Source: Pseudomonadota bacterium
Lineage (GTDB): Bacteria; Bdellovibrionota; Oligoflexia; Oligoflexales; Oligoflexaceae
Length of the DNA stretch: 5,357 bases
Direction of reading: 5' to 3'
Assembly (NCBI GenBank): GCA_029556045.1
Contig: JAKQGS010000293.1
Coordinates: 1 to 5,357 of the forward strand
The translations under genes were made by a program, and so were the position numbers. Positions 4,863 through 5,357 of the stretch are shown here, one piece after another. The notes under the pieces are model-generated. The model did no database searches, was not told the origin of the DNA, and saw nothing but the letters and a program-made list of their open reading frames with translations. Positions within the stretch are counted from its first letter, which is position 1. Each line of letters begins with the position of its first letter.

Positions 4863-5357
4863 ATGCGTAAGAAAAAAGTTGCCATCGTGGGAGCGACCGG
4901 TGTTGCCGGTCAACAGTTTGTCACCGCCTTGACCAACCACCCATGGTTTGAAATCGCCTGTCTGGCCAGCTCCGAGCGTTCCGCCGGCAAGACTTACCGC
5001 GAGGCGTTGACCACAGCCTCCGGGCAGGTGCAGTGGTTTCAGGAGGAGGAGCTGGATCCACGACTGGGTCGCATGACCCTGGCCCGTTCCACCGAAATCA
5101 ACCTCGACGCTGTGGACATCGTCTTTACCGCCATCGACTCGGCCGCTGCCATGGAACTGGAACCGCTTTACGCGAAACGTAAACCCACGATTTCAACCGC
5201 CAGCGCCTTTCGCATGACTCCCGATGTGCCATTACTGATCCCCGGCATCAACACGGATCACCACAGCCTGCTCCAGAAACAGCGCCAGGGCCGCGGTTGG
5301 GATGGTTTTATTGTGCCGATCCGCGACAGTGAAGCTATTGCGCAGCGCATTTGCATG
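4863..5357 (+). CDS. asd: Aspartate-semialdehyde dehydrogenase, archaeal-like branch (partial, right edge)
   Basis: ASADH reduces aspartyl-4-phosphate to aspartate semialdehyde with NADPH, the branch point to threonine, methionine, lysine and diaminopimelate. The 165 visible residues show the N-terminal Rossmann motif VAIVGATGVAGQQFV (6-20), then NHPWFEIACLASSERSAGKTY, which is typical of the archaeal/fungal-like branch, TASAFRM (112-118) and VPLLIPGIN (122-130). The family normally continues from GFIV or GFIVPI into the catalytic cysteine motif (NPNCST or PNCTT). Here the frame instead reads RDSEAIAQRICM from about residue 154 (base 5322) to the edge, and neither other frame restores the motif. 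This may be a contig-end artefact or a real rearrangement. The start at 4863 is chosen for the family N-terminus. The nearest GGA is nine bases upstream, and the better AAGGA overlaps the thrS stop 14 bases away, so translation may be coupled to thrS. Confidence 0.88.
   Translation, partial: MRKKKVAIVGATGVAGQQFVTALTNHPWFEIACLASSERSAGKTYREALTTASGQVQWFQEEELDPRLGRMTLARSTEINLDAVDIVFTAIDSAAAMELEPLYAKRKPTISTASAFRMTPDVPLLIPGINTDHHSLLQKQRQGRGWDGFIVPIRDSEAIAQRICM

Overview
The window is a bacterial chromosomal segment of moderate GC (judged by eye). It has no insertion sequence, CRISPR array, rRNA or tRNA that I can see. The genes are a HipB-type regulator, a tRNA-dihydrouridine synthase, an MreB-family actin, a threonyl-tRNA synthetase without a TGS domain, and an aspartate-semialdehyde dehydrogenase of the archaeal-like branch. 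This suggests a Gram-negative-type bacterium outside the model enterobacteria. The ASADH branch and the TGS-less ThrRS are compatible with the PVC superphylum among others, but I cannot fix a phylum from the sequence alone.

Layout, left to right. At the left edge, on the minus strand, is a hipBA-like toxin-antitoxin locus. The complete XRE-type antitoxin/repressor (31-276) overlaps by four bases the first 11 codons of the next gene (1-34, probably hipA), which runs out of the window. Upstream of hipB are three palindromes related to TTTTCCCGATCGGGAAAA. Their centres lie exactly 49 bp apart (303.5, 352.5, 401.5) and they form a very clear operator array. A stretch without an intact gene follows (411-670). 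Within it, the minus strand holds a start-less open frame (493-693) with coding-like codon composition, probably a gene remnant. Next is dus (671-1621, minus strand).

Divergent from dus, on the plus strand, is a small frame (1615-1800) that encodes a convincing Fis-type helix-turn-helix but has no good start codon. It is followed by a divergent MreB-like gene (1865-2869) that has no mreC or mreD behind it. A 167-base leader containing a short GC-rich hairpin and a duplicated C-rich decamer precedes thrS (3037-4845). Seventeen bases later asd begins (4863), cut by the right edge. thrS and asd are probably one transcript.

How the genes fit together: dus and thrS both serve translation (tRNA modification and tRNA charging). 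asd makes aspartate semialdehyde, the precursor of threonine, so the thrS-asd pair links threonine supply with threonyl-tRNA formation. The MreB-like protein is a cytoskeletal or cell-shape factor. The hip locus is an accessory stress module with its own autoregulation. The most notable observations are the evenly spaced operator array, the Fis-like orphan beside dus and mreB, the coding-like remnant behind dus, and the loss of asd homology just before its catalytic cysteine, close to the window end.
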